Part shown: one piece after another, positions 57,101 to 64,000 of the stretch | Numbering within the stretch: the stretch's first letter is position 1 | How the letters are laid out: each line of letters starts with the position of its first letter | DNA from: Silurus meridionalis | Lineage: Eukaryota > Chordata > Actinopteri > Siluriformes > Siluridae | Length of the DNA: 64,000 nucleotides | Assembly: GCF_014805685.1 (NCBI RefSeq) | Contig: NC_060898.1 | Span: 9,497,001 to 9,561,000 of the forward strand | Direction of reading: 5' to 3' | The notes under the pieces: model-generated | Databases searched by the model: none | What the model saw: the letters and a program-made list of their open reading frames with translations, nothing else | What the model was told of the DNA's origin: nothing | Made by a program: the position numbers and the translations under genes

Positions 57101-60100
57101 TGATTTGCACAAGTAAGTGAATGTTATATATGGCGTACCAAGTTGAAATAGCTTATTTATTTAATTTGGACATAAAAATAAAATTTGTCAATTCATATTA
57201 ATGACCTTGATAAACAACCCAAAATTTGAGAAATGTGATAGAGTACTTTCTTTTTAATCAGAACCTTATGTTAAATGACACCCTATAAAAATATCAAAAG
57301 TAAGTGCATACCTTTTGTGGCTGAGCTGTATAAATGAAATAATCAAGTGCCATATTAAAAGGCACTCTGTGAAATTAATCATGTATATAGCTTGCATAGG
57401 ATCATATAACTTTTATATATCTTTACCAGTGCATTTTTCTAACAATAATGTGCTTGAGTCTTTGGTTGGCCAATATTTGTCGGACCACAACTGCTTTTGA
57501 ACTGATATCAACCCTGTCTGCTTTCAATGGTTTTCTGCTTTCTGCTTGATTGTTGTTGTAATTCTATATAGTTTTCTTATTTAATCATGCCATGTGCTCA
57601 TTATTTGTGCTGCACATTTGGCCAATAATGTTAAACAAGAACTCAATTATTTTTTTATGTATAGTGTATATATGTATTTATACTAACTGATCACTTTTAT
57701 TATGAATACATTTACAACTGCTTATTTATGTAACAGCAAAGCAGTGCATAAACAAATCCAGATGCATATACAAGTTATGTAGCGTATATTCACATTAGAC
57801 ATTAAAATTCGGAAAATATGATCTCTCTCTTTGACTGTGCAATGAGCATTTGTGCCAAGTGGGTTGGATAGAGTAAATCAAAATCTTTATAATTGTGTTG
57901 AATTGGTATGATACTGCCTATTAGTCCTGATAAATTTACAGACACACTGAATAAAGTTCAGGCCATAAAAATGTATGAGACATTTTGTAAATATGAACAT
58001 GAATTTGTCAGGGTTCTGTTTATGATCCAGTTGCCTTCTAAGTATTCTCATGCCTTCTGCCTTTTTGCTTGACTAATCTGGTTCTATGTCTTTCTCTCTC
58101 TTTGTCATTCTCTCTAATGTTTATTCCCAACCTACTACCCGTTTCTGTTATCTGTGGACATTATCCTGCACAGGATTTTCTCAGCTGTGCAGCCCTCGTC
58201 GGGCCTTCTCTGAGCAGGGCCCGCTCCGTCTCATCAAGAGTGCCTCTTTCTTTTCAGGTTGGCGTTGTGTATTTGGGTGTGTGAATGTAGGGTTTTTGTG
58301 TAGTCAGCAAATAAATATTTGTGACTAAAGCATTCAATCTATAATATAGCTTAGACAGTATACTATTATCTATAATATAGACTATTAGCTTAATTCAATT
58401 TCAAAGAATCTGCTCATTCTCACTACTCTTTTGCTTTAGTGTTTTTTCACTAATTTTCTTTAGCTATTGCTAACATTAAGGCACCATAATTTTTGTATAC
58501 TTTTTTCCTTCCCTCTCTTTCTTTCCTGTACTATCCTACACAAGCTAAGAGTTGGATATAAACTAGCTTATGATTTGCTGTCCACTCTGTCTTCCTTGAG
58601 TGACATTGTGTATTGCATAATAATTAAACAGCACAAAGAATTAAGGGCATAGTTGGACATGTATAGGGATTTATGTACATCAATACAATGTATAAAAATT
58701 GATTGTAGCACCACAGTTCAATATAAAATGTCAATGTACAAAGTACACAAAACTACAGGTGGATTGCAGCTGAACACTACAAATACAGGCCAGTGTAACT
58801 GCCCTGTTTAAAGTTGCTAAGAACTTGTATAAGATTTGTTATAATCAGAGCTCGATTTTAGAGCATAAAAAGGTGGTGATGAATTATACAGATTATAACC
58901 ACCATTATTATGCATGTCAATTATTATTATTATAATTTTAGATCATAATTGTCAGTGCAGACTAGCAAACACATAGTGGGTGAAATAGATCCATCATGTG
59001 CTAAGAAAATACACAAACGTTATTTGCACATGATTCCTGTATTTGACCCACTGTGTGTGCTAGTCTGCACTGTAGAGTAGATATATAGTGGTGGTGGGTA
59101 TTAATGCCTGTTGCTCTGGAACATTTGAACAATTATCTCCTTTTTTCAAATATATTGTTTTCTCAATTCTTTTATAGGTCACAGTAACCCTATGGACATG
59201 CCTGCTCGAGGACCATTCAGTGAGCGAGAGAATGGCATTGCAAGATCAGGTGTGTGTTTGTGTCAGAGAGTTCAGAATGTGAAAGTTGTTTAAAATTCAA
59301 CTTTCTTCTATCAGTCAAATGTTTTCTTTATCTTTTAGATTTTAAATACTCCTTGGGTTTCATTTAGAAATATTCAGTAAAGTTGTAAGCTGATTTCTGC
59401 AAACTATAATAAATAATTGGCGATCACCTTTTAATTACAGGCCACATCTGTTTTGCCTTTGGGGACGGCAATTCAAAACAATTTCAATTTGAAGTTGACT
59501 ACTCATCTTTAAGAATAATAAATAGCTGTGTATTTAGTGGAGTTACAGAACATTTAAAGATCTAAATTAAATATTTGATTTCATATATTTATTTATGAAA
59601 ATAATGGACTAAAATAAAAGGTCCTAAAAAGACTGAGTGATGTACAGAAAGTACACGCTTTTTAAAAGGTATGGTTTTTAATATAAATCATCTGGTCCTT
59701 ATCAGGTCTTAAAACTAAGTAAATACAACTCATTGAACAACACATGACAATATAGCATGTCACTATTTATTTTATAAAAATAAAACCAAAATGGAGAGTC
59801 CATGTGTGAAATATGTATGAGTTAATACCATGATTCAGTAGCTTGTAGAACCATCTTTAGCACCAATAACTGCATATATACAGTATATTCTGCATATATA
59901 TTCTGTATGACAGTGCATCTAGAAAGTATTCACATCGCTTCACTTTTTCCACATTTTATGTTACAGCCTTGTTCCAAAAAAAAATTAAATTCATTATTTC
60001 TCTTAAAATTCTACAAACAATACCTCATAATGCCAATGTGAAAGAAGTTTGTTGGAAATCTTTGCAAATTTATTAATAATAAAAAACAAAAAACTGATCA

Positions 60101-63100
60101 TCCTTGAGATATTTTTACAGCTAGATAAGTCCACCTGTGGTAAATTTAGTTGATTGGACATGATTTGGAAAGGCACACACCTGTCTTTATACTGTAAGGT
60201 CCCACAGTTAACAGCGCATGTCAGAGCACAAACCAAGCTATGAAGTCCAAGAAATTGTCTGTAGACTTCTGAGACATTCTATCGAGGCACAGATCTGGAG
60301 AAGGGTACAGAAAAATGTCTGCAGCATTTAAGGTCCCAATGAGCACAGTGGCCTCCATCATCCGTAAACGGAAGAAGTATGAAACCACCAGGACTCCTAG
60401 AGCAGGCCGCCCAACAAAAACTGAGCGATCGTGGGAGGAGGGCCTTAGTCAGAGAGGTGACCAAAAACCAGATGGTCACTCTGAAAGACCTCCAGCGTTT
60501 CTCTGTAGTGAGAGAAGAACCTTCCAGAAGAACAGCCATTTCTGCAGCACACCATTAATCAGGTCTGTATTGTAGTGTGGCCAGATGCAAGCTCAGACGG
60601 ACTCCTCAGTAAAAGGCACATGACAGCCCGCCTGGAATTTGGCAAAATGCACCTGAAGGACATGAGAAACAAAACTCTCTGTACTGATGAAACTTGAATT
60701 GAACAGAAAAGATTGAACTCTTTGGTCTGAACGAGAGTGTCATGTCTGGAGGAAAGCAGGCAACGTTCATCACCTGGCCAATACTAAGCCTACAGTGAAG
60801 CATGGTGGCAGCATCATGCTGTGCACCGACGCTCCCCATTCAACCTAATGGAGCTTGAGAGGTTCTGCAAAGAAGAATGGGAGAAACTGCCCAAAAATAG
60901 GTGTGCCTTGCTTGTGCATCTCATTGACTGCAAGTTGCACAGGCTGCAAAAAACAAAAACAAATTACCACCCCTCCACCACTGTGCTTGACTGTTGGTAT
61001 GAGGTGTTTGTGCTAATATGGTGAGTTTTTTGCCAAATGTGCCGCTGTGCATTATGGCGAAGCATCTCCTCTTTGGATTTATCTGTCCGAAGGATATTGT
61101 TTCGGAAGTTTTGTGGTTTGTTCAGATGCAAATTTGTAAACCTAAACCATACTGCCTTTTTTTTTTTATAAAGAGAAGAGGCTTTCTCTTGGCAAACCTT
61201 CCAAAAAACCATACTTGTTCTTTTTTTTTTCTTCATTATTGTCATGACCTTTTAACGTTTTACTGAGGTCTGTAGAGTCTGAGATGTAATTTTTCTGTGT
61301 ATTGCACACTCTGACCTTGGGGTGAATTTGTTGGCTCGTCAAATACTGGGAAAATTGGCAACTGTCAGTGTTTTTCCAGTGTAGAATAATGTTCTTAAAT
61401 TTGTTTGAAAATGTCCTTATAACCTTGATCAATTAATCAAAAGCATTTTATTTGTAGCACATGGCGAAGCACATAGAAACCGTAGCGGTGTACTTAATTT
61501 CACAAATGGCTTTTCCATTTTAGGCTTTATTTTTGTAAAAAAATAAATAGACATGGCGTAATGTGTGTTGTTCATCTTGATGTTGTATTTACCTGCTTTT
61601 GAGACCTGCTAAGGACCAGATTATTTTTTTGTGTTTTGCTATGTATGATATGCATAGGATTTAAAGAGTGTGTAAATTTTCTTCGTCAGTGAACAGTTGA
61701 TAACTTTTAACAAAATAGACTTTATTTCCTGGTTACACAACTAAATATTTTTACCATATGGAATACAGTTATAGAAGGAAATCATTAAATTGCATCTGGG
61801 AAATTTAAATTGCTTCCTTCCTTCCTCCTTTTTTTTTTCTTCAAGCCTATTTTGCAAGTCTCGCGAAAAATTGTATTGTCCCGAATCCGCATGATTATTT
61901 TATTGCATGCACCTGCATTCACCCATCAAATCTTGTCCCGTGCCTCACTCGTTTGTGTAGGGTCCCGCGGGAGTGCAGGTCTCTACTTCCAATGTCTATC
62001 CTATCTATCTTCACTGTTATGCTTAGTAACACATACAGCTGTGCCCTCACCATTGCAACAGTAAAAAGGGACCCCTCTCAAACAGTGTTGCGCCATGTTC
62101 CAAATGTTGTTTAAGCAACATACACGGTACGTTGTATGTATACAAATATACGGTATTGTGGTATACTAAAAATACATATAACAAAAATAAACACATCGGT
62201 ATTTGGTATGAACCGGTATCTTGCCCAGCACTAATTTAAGCAATATCCTTTGGTTTTTCTTTGCATGATACAGGCCAGTATTTCGCCTGCTTTTAAAACA
62301 CCGTCTTCCCACTTTTCACACTTTCACAGCACTTCTCACCTGCACTACACCATGATCGATTTATCCTCTACAACTCCTCAAGGGGGTCCCACAATCTCTC
62401 AGGCTACAAAAGAAAACATGCATTATATTAGGTTATATTAGGTTAGTTTTAAAGTGATATTTTTAGTCTCTGTATTTGTTGGTGGATACTTCAAAGCACA
62501 AGTTGTTCTTGATAAGGGTATCTGCCATATACCATGAATGAAAATGAAAGAAGTGTTCTTTAGCTATAAATAAACTGTATTTAGTCATTACTTTAAATTT
62601 AAACTGTATTGTACATATGAAATCGAGATACAATTGTATTCCATATGTATGGCATAATGTTAAACTCCAATGACACTCATTGTATTTACTTATTTTTGTG
62701 TGCAGCATCTCTCAGTAGCCTGCTGATAACACCGTTTTCATCACCTGGCTCTTCTCTGACTAGTAGCTGTGCCAGTAGCTACCAACGCCGGTGGCTACGT
62801 AGTCAGACCACCAGCTTGGAAAATGGTGTCTTCCCTCGATGGTGTGAATGCACTGCAAGCAATATGCACACAGACACTTTACAGTCTTGTTCAAAGGCAT
62901 GCTCACATTCCCTTTATTTTATTTAGCAATACCTTGTCACTGGAGACAAACAAAGATTATTTAATTTATAAGAGATCATTTATTTAATTAAATTTAAATG
63001 AAAAGCAGTTTATAGCTGTGCTCCTGGATCTATTCAAAAACAAGAAACAATTCAGACTCTGAACACCTTTTGATCAGTGGTGAAGCTGAAATCATTCAAT

Positions 63101-63383
63101 CCCAAATTACTTTAATCAGTACATGTGGACTAAGTTATCAGACTACACTGTGGCTTTATTTTGTGTGATTGGGTCTTACAGGTCTGTAGAAGAGAGCTTT
63201 AACTTGTCAGATGAGGGTGGTGTCTCAAGTTTAGGAGTAGCAAGGAAAAAGAAGATAGCCATTGGTATCATCTTCCTTCTGTCACCCAATGAAGATGAGA
63301 ACAGCAAGTTCAAGGAGTTTTTCTTCTCCCATTTCCCACTCTTTGAGAGCCACATGAACAAACTGAAAAGTTCAATTGAACAG
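32247..63383 (+). CDS. fnip1: FNIP1 (folliculin-interacting protein 1), 5' part, ten coding exons
   Basis: Partner of folliculin (FLCN). The complex acts at the lysosome as a GAP for RagC/D, and links AMPK, mTORC1 and TFEB/TFE3; FNIP1 is also an HSP90 co-chaperone. Exons: 32247-32335, 44410-44542, 46800-46931, 50066-50169, 50355-50429, 50502-50593, 58174-58257, 59178-59249, 62706-62841 and 63182-63383. They total 1119 nt (373 codons), with consistent phases and no stop. Signature blocks are [75 protein letters not shown] and [20 protein letters not shown]. These belong to the N-terminal longin-type domain and the start of the DENN region. The [20 protein letters not shown] exon is what points to FNIP1 rather than FNIP2. 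The 3' two thirds lie beyond the window. Confidence 0.93.
32350..32425. repeat. widespread teleost repeat core
   Basis: The phrase cactgcatttggcagacgcc then cttattcagagtaacttac is a short dispersed motif found in many fish repeats. It lies just inside FNIP1 intron 1. Confidence 0.55.
32998..33066. repeat. ATT/GTT/ACT trinucleotide-rich tract
   Basis: Imperfect trinucleotide repeats (attatt, gttgtt, actact) in FNIP1 intron 1. The flanking 32430-34850 is otherwise unremarkable intron sequence. Confidence 0.8.
34890..35000. repeat. possible MITE fragment
   Basis: The phrase gagacctgcatgggacggag is echoed in inverted form at 61960-61985 (cgcgggagtgcaggtctc). This suggests a dispersed repeat. 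Limits unclear. Confidence 0.3.
35555..36210 (+). pseudogene. Tc1 transposase (DD34E), degenerate
   Basis: Reads [27 protein letters not shown]-stop, [30 protein letters not shown], [12 protein letters not shown], then [17 protein letters not shown], with several later stops. The first catalytic Asp of the usual WSDETK has become Glu (WLEETK). The N-terminal DNA-binding domain is absent. Confidence 0.85.
36271..37189. mobile_element. pogo-like MITE, copy 3, nested in a Tc1
   Basis: A 919-bp element with the same ends as copy 1 (CAGTGGAACCCGGTTATG and its complement) and TA at both borders (36269-36270, 37190-37191). It shares the GC-rich central block with copies 1 and 2. Confidence 0.85.
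37350..39130. other. FNIP1 intron 1, nothing firm
   Basis: AT-rich. A scrap of the dispersed DNA transposon (ctgacctgttgccaactaac, then ccagctgtttaacttac) lies at about 38490-38720. No exon was recognised. Confidence 0.5.
39674..40223 (-). mobile_element. deletion derivative of the DD38E Tc1 family
   Basis: Ends CAGTACAGACCAAAAGTTTGG and its complement, with TA borders (39672-39673, 40224-40225). The inner sequence is the reverse complement of the C-terminal transposase and 3' region of the element at 5716; about 1 kb is missing. Non-autonomous. Confidence 0.9.
41197..42021. mobile_element. hAT-type MITE with 8-bp target duplication
   Basis: Ends TAGGGCTGGGCGATAT and the complement CGCCCAGCCCTA. 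The flanks are GCATATCC on both sides (41189-41196, 42022-42029). The inner sequence repeats AATCGATTTTT-type motifs inverted. No transposase. Confidence 0.88.
42490..42814. mobile_element. MITE with CCGGACTAT inverted ends, short copy
   Basis: Left end actgtaatttccggactatt, right end tatagtccggaaaatatggt. Its inner right half is the reverse complement of the start of the element at 48345 (tttcacaaacttcaagccaaa versus ttgaagtttgtgaaacc). Confidence 0.7.
43055..43345 (+). repeat. I/Jockey-like LINE C-terminal scrap
   Basis: The frame contains [35 protein letters not shown], then a tail resembling the Cys/His C-terminus of I/Jockey-type LINEs (THGHLM..C..C...TVRHVL..CP). It is short and decayed, without the final consensus. 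Confidence 0.5.
43345..44400. other. FNIP1 intron 1, nothing recognised
   Basis: AT-rich intron immediately before exon 2. No repeats or exons could be supported. Confidence 0.5.
44410..44542 (+). CDS. fnip1: FNIP1 exon 2
   Basis: Between gccttacag and gtgaga. It encodes the family signature [20 protein letters not shown], 12 kb after exon 1. Confidence 0.95.
44669..45295 (+). mobile_element. hAT (Ac/ZBED-type) deletion derivative with 8-bp target duplication
   Basis: Ends TAGGGATGCAC and the complement GTGCATCCCTA, flanked by ATTAAATG on both sides (44661-44668, 45296-45303). TTCGGCC-type motifs are inverted within the ends. It carries a piece of transposase on the + strand. Confidence 0.9.
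44763..45072 (+). pseudogene. hAT/ZBED-type transposase fragment
   Basis: [20 protein letters not shown], then [20 protein letters not shown] and [19 protein letters not shown], matching the central region of ZBED1-like hAT transposases as recalled. It ends at a TGA where the family has a Trp (TTDIW). It lacks the BED zinc finger and the C-terminal dimerisation domain. Confidence 0.78.
45567..45591. repeat. (GA)n microsatellite
   Basis: Short GA tract. Confidence 0.9.
45896..46140. repeat. 245-bp direct repeat, copy A
   Basis: About 97% identical to 48711-48954 by eye, starting aaaagaaactcgagttaggg and ending ggcttttaccacatcc. The flanks differ between the copies. Confidence 0.85.
46040..46590 (-). 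repeat. RTE-like LINE fragment
   Basis: On the minus strand, linker sequence between endonuclease and reverse transcriptase ([20 protein letters not shown] then DTKEG). The + strand counterpart is pyrimidine-rich and matches 28280-28640 (cttacagtctccaatcgcct, tcaggttgcatctcctgcat). Confidence 0.7.
46800..46931 (+). CDS. fnip1: FNIP1 exon 3
   Basis: Forty-four codons between gtttttag and gtcagc. [20 protein letters not shown] matches the Cys-Cys and Ser-rich segment of the family. It lies just downstream of a MITE. Confidence 0.9.
47130..47280. repeat. decayed MITE fragment
   Basis: The phrase atacatttttagtataccgc then aatacc is shared, inverted, with 62140-62235 (gtatactaaaaatacat..gtatttggtatgaaccggta). 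This marks a dispersed hAT-like MITE. Confidence 0.4.
47445..47685 (+). pseudogene. Tc1-like transposase relic
   Basis: [14 protein letters not shown] corresponds to the glycine-rich box, and [17 protein letters not shown] corresponds to QQDNDPKHTSKLCK of the family. The catalytic Asp is replaced by Tyr. Only about 240 bp remain. Confidence 0.6.
48129..48168. repeat. (CA)n microsatellite
   Basis: CA tract in the LINE 3'UTR. Confidence 0.9.
48345..49340. mobile_element. MITE with CGGACTATAAGCCGC end, inserted in a LINE
   Basis: Left end accgtatttttcggactata then agccgctac; toward the right, gtgcggcttatatatgttct is a degenerate inverted counterpart. It contains direct repeat copy B. The right boundary is approximate. 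Confidence 0.6.
48711..48954. repeat. 245-bp direct repeat, copy B
   Basis: The second copy, 2.8 kb downstream of copy A, lies inside the MITE that begins at 48345. Its 3' edge is the same LINE-derived phrase but is followed by unrelated sequence. Confidence 0.85.
50066..50169 (+). CDS. fnip1: FNIP1 exon 4
   Basis: Between ttttttag and gttagt. It encodes [20 protein letters not shown] then IHQI, highly conserved, and ends in phase 2. Confidence 0.95.
50355..50429 (+). CDS. fnip1: FNIP1 exon 5
   Basis: Between tgtacag and gtaagt. It encodes [20 protein letters not shown] then GSLN. Confidence 0.94.
50502..50593 (+). CDS. fnip1: FNIP1 exon 6
   Basis: Between attggtag and gtaatt. [20 protein letters not shown] is followed by [10 protein letters not shown]. 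The intron after it is only 72 bases into sequence before a transposon starts (50661). Confidence 0.93.
50661..52477. mobile_element. DNA-transposon-derived repeat split by a hAT-type MITE
   Basis: Inverted ends TACACGGATCAGGTATAAGA..TTATGACCACC at left and gatcataatgttatgcccgt..ttggtgta at right, the ends of a common fish repeat. The inner sequence is interrupted at 50938-52226. It sits in FNIP1 intron 6. Confidence 0.7.
50938..52226. mobile_element. hAT-type MITE with near-perfect 8-bp target duplication
   Basis: Ends CAGAGATGGAAAGTAAAAAAG and the complement of CAGAGATGGCAAAAGTAAAC. The flanks CTGCAGAC (50930-50937) and CTGCAGAT (52227-52234) match at 7 of 8 bases. It contains a perfect 32-bp direct repeat (51265-51296 and 52156-52187). 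Confidence 0.8.
52578..53640 (+). pseudogene. Tc1-like DNA transposon relic with transposase remains
   Basis: The left end is degenerate (attactccaattgcaaaaaa, then tgatttgcaaatc..tattcacaatagaac). Later phrases give a transposase C-terminus, [20 protein letters not shown] then [13 protein letters not shown], at 53348-53455, preceded by stops. The matching right end may be the terminus at 57010-57090, with LINE sequence in between. Confidence 0.55.
53690..54670 (+). pseudogene. I/Jockey-like LINE reverse transcriptase relic
   Basis: [20 protein letters not shown] then [32 protein letters not shown], and broken remains of AVFF..KAYD, corresponding to the fingers and palm of I/Jockey-type reverse transcriptases. 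Stops and a poly-T insertion break it before the catalytic box. Confidence 0.75.
54880..56340 (+). pseudogene. L2-like LINE relic (linker and reverse transcriptase)
   Basis: In order: [18 protein letters not shown] (end of the endonuclease), [48 protein letters not shown], then [35 protein letters not shown], and [10 protein letters not shown]. The catalytic FADD has become FAGD. Several frameshifts and stops. Family as for 47686-49580. Confidence 0.8.
56890..57090 (+). repeat. terminal fragment of a dispersed fish DNA transposon
   Basis: The phrase tttatgagatttgcaaatca then ttgcattctgtttttatttg ending gaatttgggttgtaa is the right end of the family whose left end lies at 52578. Confidence 0.55.
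57090..58170. other. FNIP1 intron 6, nothing recognised
   Basis: AT-rich intron leading to exon 7. No repeat or exon could be supported. Confidence 0.5.
58174..58257 (+). CDS. fnip1: FNIP1 exon 7 (FNIP1-specific)
   Basis: Between cctgcacag and gttggc. [20 protein letters not shown] then KSASFFS. This segment is present in FNIP1 and absent from the FNIP2 sequence as recalled, so it identifies the paralogue. Confidence 0.94.
59178..59249 (+). CDS. fnip1: FNIP1 exon 8
   Basis: Between tttatag and gtgtgt. [20 protein letters not shown] then ARS. Confidence 0.93.
59911..60950 (+). pseudogene. Tc1 element relic, left end present
   Basis: The left end cagtgcatctagaaagtatt then cacatcgcttcactttttcc is a well-known fish Tc1 terminus. 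Transposase scraps follow ([19 protein letters not shown] at 60318, ARRPTKT-like linker, [19 protein letters not shown] at about 60850). The right end is missing and internal segments are deleted. Confidence 0.75.
60950..61240 (-). repeat. Tc1-like relic, minus strand
   Basis: Phrases ctccaccactgtgcttgact and ttgtggtttgttcagatgca belong to a dispersed fish repeat, related to the one at 14970-15430. It abuts the Tc1 relic in the opposite orientation. Confidence 0.45.
61240..62700. other. FNIP1 intron 8, mostly unassigned
   Basis: Contains two repeat scraps: an inverted echo of 34890-35000 near 61960, and the hAT-like MITE fragment at 62090-62235 ending gcccagcacta. Otherwise nothing was recognised. 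Confidence 0.45.
62706..62841 (+). CDS. fnip1: FNIP1 exon 9
   Basis: Between tgtgtgcag and gtgtga. [20 protein letters not shown], then [20 protein letters not shown]. The donor at 62842 (rather than the GT two bases on) is the one that restores the W-S-V-E-E-S junction. Confidence 0.93.
63182..63383 (+). CDS. fnip1: FNIP1 exon 10 (last in window)
   Basis: Between tcttacag and gtacgg. [20 protein letters not shown] is followed by [20 protein letters not shown] and [18 protein letters not shown]. It begins the central DENN-type region. No further exon is seen up to 64000. Confidence 0.94.
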
Positions 63384-64000
63384 GTACGGCACATTCATTG
63401 TACTATGTATTAATCAAATGTGGCATATGCAAGCATTTATAGAATATCATATAGCATCATGGTAGCTTAATAAATGAATTATTTATGCCATCTTTTTTGA
63501 TAAATAAACATAATAGGGATTTTCATTCAAACTTCAATAAGTTCTCTGACACAATAAAGTGTGTGGTTAAATAGGTGTGGTTAAATTTGTTGGTACCATG
63601 CCCAGATGGGGGACTTATTGCCACAAGGTTTAAAGCACAACATTCTATATTGTAGTGCTTTTTAATGCTTTAAAGATTTCCTTCACACTTGAACTAAATG
63701 GACCAAATCCGCTTCAGAAGGACAAAGTGTGCATGGTTTACCAATGCTGACACAAAGCAAAATTTCTTTTTACATTTAAACTCTATATTAACATAACATA
63801 TAAACCTGGAAACTAAGAAATTATGGGGTAATCTGTTTCATTAATTGAAATTGTAAGGGTTTAATTGACAGAGCCTTTGACAGGCAATCAACATTTTTGT
63901 AATGTAAACCTTTTAAAATGTAACATTGCATTTTTGCAAGAAACTTGCAAGTTTCCGGGTCAAAGCTCATATCAGACTGAGGAAAGCAGTTAGTTTAATT
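63384..64000. other. FNIP1 intron 10, nothing recognised
   Basis: AT-rich intron sequence to the end of the window, without an exon or repeat that can be supported. Confidence 0.5.

Overview
The window is vertebrate nuclear DNA, almost certainly from a teleost fish. Its base composition is AT-rich. It holds split genes with canonical GT/AG introns, several families of fish-type Tc1 transposons, hAT and pogo-like MITEs, three kinds of LINE, an LTR element, and long AT, CA and GA microsatellites. The dense Tc1, LINE and MITE load would fit an ostariophysan such as a catfish, but that is only an inference.

Two cellular genes lie head to tail on the + strand. The left third (1348-20888) is the 3' part of JAKMIP2. 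Nine coding exons spell the C-terminal coiled coil and end in the family's short hydrophobic tail. The right half (32247-63383, running off the window) is the 5' part of FNIP1. Ten coding exons (1119 nt, 373 codons) join without a phase conflict and include the FNIP1-type exon that contains [10 protein letters not shown]. All exon joins were checked by phase. A candidate promoter with two CACGTG palindromes and a CCAAT box precedes FNIP1. JAKMIP2 encodes a coiled-coil protein of the JAK/microtubule-interacting family. FNIP1 is the folliculin partner in the AMPK/mTORC1/lysosome pathway. Nothing suggests that the two work together; they are simply neighbours.

Nearly everything else is transposon. 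JAKMIP2 introns hold a pogo-like MITE pair (1.5-3.2 kb), a Tc1 of DD38E type (5.7-7.3 kb), LINE fragments (8.4-10.5 kb), and an intact-looking DD34E Tc1 inserted into a dead Tc1 (10.5-13.6 kb). The intergenic region holds LINE 3' ends, a 2.4-kb LTR element on the minus strand filled by a 30-bp minisatellite (24.6-27.0 kb), and a minus-strand RTE-like LINE (27.25-29.05 kb). FNIP1 introns hold a Tc1 with a MITE inside it (35.5-37.3 kb), a decayed multi-copy transposon-like protein split by two insertions (39.1-42.1 kb), several hAT-type elements with visible 8-bp target duplications, nested LINE and MITE copies (47.4-49.6 kb), and two LINE relics (53.7-56.3 kb).

The least explained items are the LTR element whose body is about 46 units of a 30-bp repeat, exon-like blocks antisense to a JAKMIP2 intron (14.2-17.6 kb), a lone exon-like block at 31095-31175, and a possible alternative last exon of JAKMIP2 at 21215.
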